Below are positions 63,379-64,000 of a stretch of 64,000 bases of DNA, in pieces. The notes under the pieces were generated by a model that searched no databases, had not been told where the DNA came from, and worked only from the letters and a program-made list of their open reading frames with translations. Both the position numbers and the translations under genes were made by a program. Source of the stretch: Brevibacillus formosus (lineage in GTDB: Bacteria; Bacillota; Bacilli; Brevibacillales; Brevibacillaceae); contig NZ_PXZL01000027.1 of NCBI RefSeq assembly GCF_003013405.1, positions 62,001-126,000 on the forward strand. Reading direction: 5' to 3'. Numbering within the stretch: position 1 is the stretch's first letter; each line of letters starts with the position of its first letter.

Positions 63379-64000
63379 ATGCTGGCAGCCGAACGGCACA
63401 GCAAGATCCTCGAACAATTGAAGGCAGAACAAAGCGTAACCGTCAGCCAATTGAGTCTGGCGCTGGATGTGTCTGAAGTAACGATCCGAAAAGATTTGAT
63501 CAAGCTCGAAAACGATGGTCTGCTGACGCGCATTCACGGAGGCGCGACGATTACGAATTTCTTGCCATTGGAGCGCAGTTTCACAGAGAAGCTGGAAGAG
63601 AGAAGCGAAGAGAAGCAAGCCATTGCCCATCAAGCGCTGTCGCACATACAGCCGGGGGACACGGTTATTCTCGGAGCAGGGACAACGATGATGGAGCTCG
63701 CCAAGCTGCTGCGCGGCTTGAATGATTTGACGGTCGTGACGAATGCGGTCAACATCGCGATGGAGCTGAACAGTCAAGGCAAGCATCACGTCATCTTGAT
63801 CGGTGGAGAGATGCGCCACAAATCCTTTGCGCTCGTTGGTTCTGTCGCAGCCGACAATTTGCGAGGACTTTCTGTTTTCAAATGCTTTATCGGAGCAGAT
63901 GGAATTCATCCGGAAAACGGGCTGACGACGCTCAATCTGGCCGAAGCGCAAATCAACCAAGTCATGATGGAACGCGCCAGAAAAGTCTACGTGCTCGCCG
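63379..64000 (+). CDS. DeoR-family regulator, 3' end outside window
   Basis: At least 207 codons, open to the right edge. The N-terminal helix-turn-helix (VTVSQLSLALDVSEVTIRKDLIKLE) and the DeoR signature LTRIHGGAT are followed by the sugar-phosphate sensor domain (ILGAGTTMMELA, VVTNAVNIAMEL, LIGGEMR, CFIGADGI). Such regulators usually precede the sugar operon they control, which should lie to the right. ATG at 63379 follows AAGGAAGTGAAG. Confidence 0.9.
   Translation, partial: MLAAERHSKILEQLKAEQSVTVSQLSLALDVSEVTIRKDLIKLENDGLLTRIHGGATITNFLPLERSFTEKLEERSEEKQAIAHQALSHIQPGDTVILGAGTTMMELAKLLRGLNDLTVVTNAVNIAMELNSQGKHHVILIGGEMRHKSFALVGSVAADNLRGLSVFKCFIGADGIHPENGLTTLNLAEAQINQVMMERARKVYVLA

Noticed and set aside
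63301-63960. 219-codon minus-strand frame at the right edge
   Set aside because: Opposite a DeoR-family gene whose helix-turn-helix and sensor motifs are clear on the plus strand; that gene simply runs out of the window.

Overview
The window looks like chromosomal DNA of an aerobic, spore-forming Bacillota, most probably Brevibacillus or a close relative (inference). The grounds are a surface protein with S-layer homology (SLH) domains, strong AGGAGG-type ribosome binding sites, frequent TTG and GTG starts, Bacillus-type cysJI, a DeoR-type fru operon, Vpr, BlaI/M56 and YndJ genes. No tRNA, rRNA or CRISPR array was seen. The only transposon trace is a Tn3-type transposase remnant near 55.1 kb.

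Layout. 1-3.0 kb: the 3' part of a large SLH protein with five FIVAR-like repeats. 3.1-6.2 kb: small accessory genes and at least three gene remnants. 6.2-13.3 kb: a complete minus-strand class I lanthipeptide locus (lanA-lanB-lanC-lanT plus a 46-aa membrane protein). Its 59-aa precursor has seven Cys and resembles paenibacillin more than nisin. 13.7-16 kb: a YdeI/OmdA-type protein, a gene remnant and YndJ. 16.2-19.8 kb: assimilatory sulfite reductase cysJI. 19.8-22.4 kb: SMI1/KNR4, DUF4375 and unknown proteins. 22.8-25.5 kb: malate:quinone oxidoreductase and a Fur-boxed siderophore-binding lipoprotein. 25.6-31.4 kb: a fructose PTS operon fruR-fruK-fruA with its own HPr and enzyme I. 31.4-38.3 kb: secreted protease Vpr, an ankyrin protein, a BlaI/M56 module and a broken YcdB-like gene. 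38.6-40.1 kb: RtcB. 40.4-44.2 kb: an AT-rich three-gene island (dGTPase-like HD protein, CCA-type nucleotidyltransferase, AAA ATPase with a PD-(D/E)XK nuclease tail) that has the look of an undescribed defence system. 44.5-50.7 kb: a second broken YcdB-like gene, a copper-amine-oxidase-like domain protein, an epimerase, DUF1266 and J-domain proteins. 50.9-53.5 kb: a MarR-controlled monooxygenase/dioxygenase pair. 53.6-61.5 kb: beta-lactamase-fold serine hydrolases and an erythromycin-esterase-like lipoprotein around a fused histidine kinase/response regulator. 61.6-64 kb: DJ-1/PfpI, LysR and the start of a DeoR regulator.

How the genes work together. In the lanthipeptide locus LanB dehydrates Ser/Thr, LanC forms the thioether rings and LanT exports the peptide. 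No LanP protease, LanFEG pump or LanRK pair is encoded nearby, so leader removal and immunity must come from elsewhere or from the small membrane protein; Vpr at 31-34 kb is one possible leader protease. The fru operon has all phosphotransfer proteins needed for fructose uptake in one transcript. The kinase-regulator fusion and the neighbouring secreted hydrolases share TGTCA/TGACA dyads in their upstream regions and may form a local regulon.
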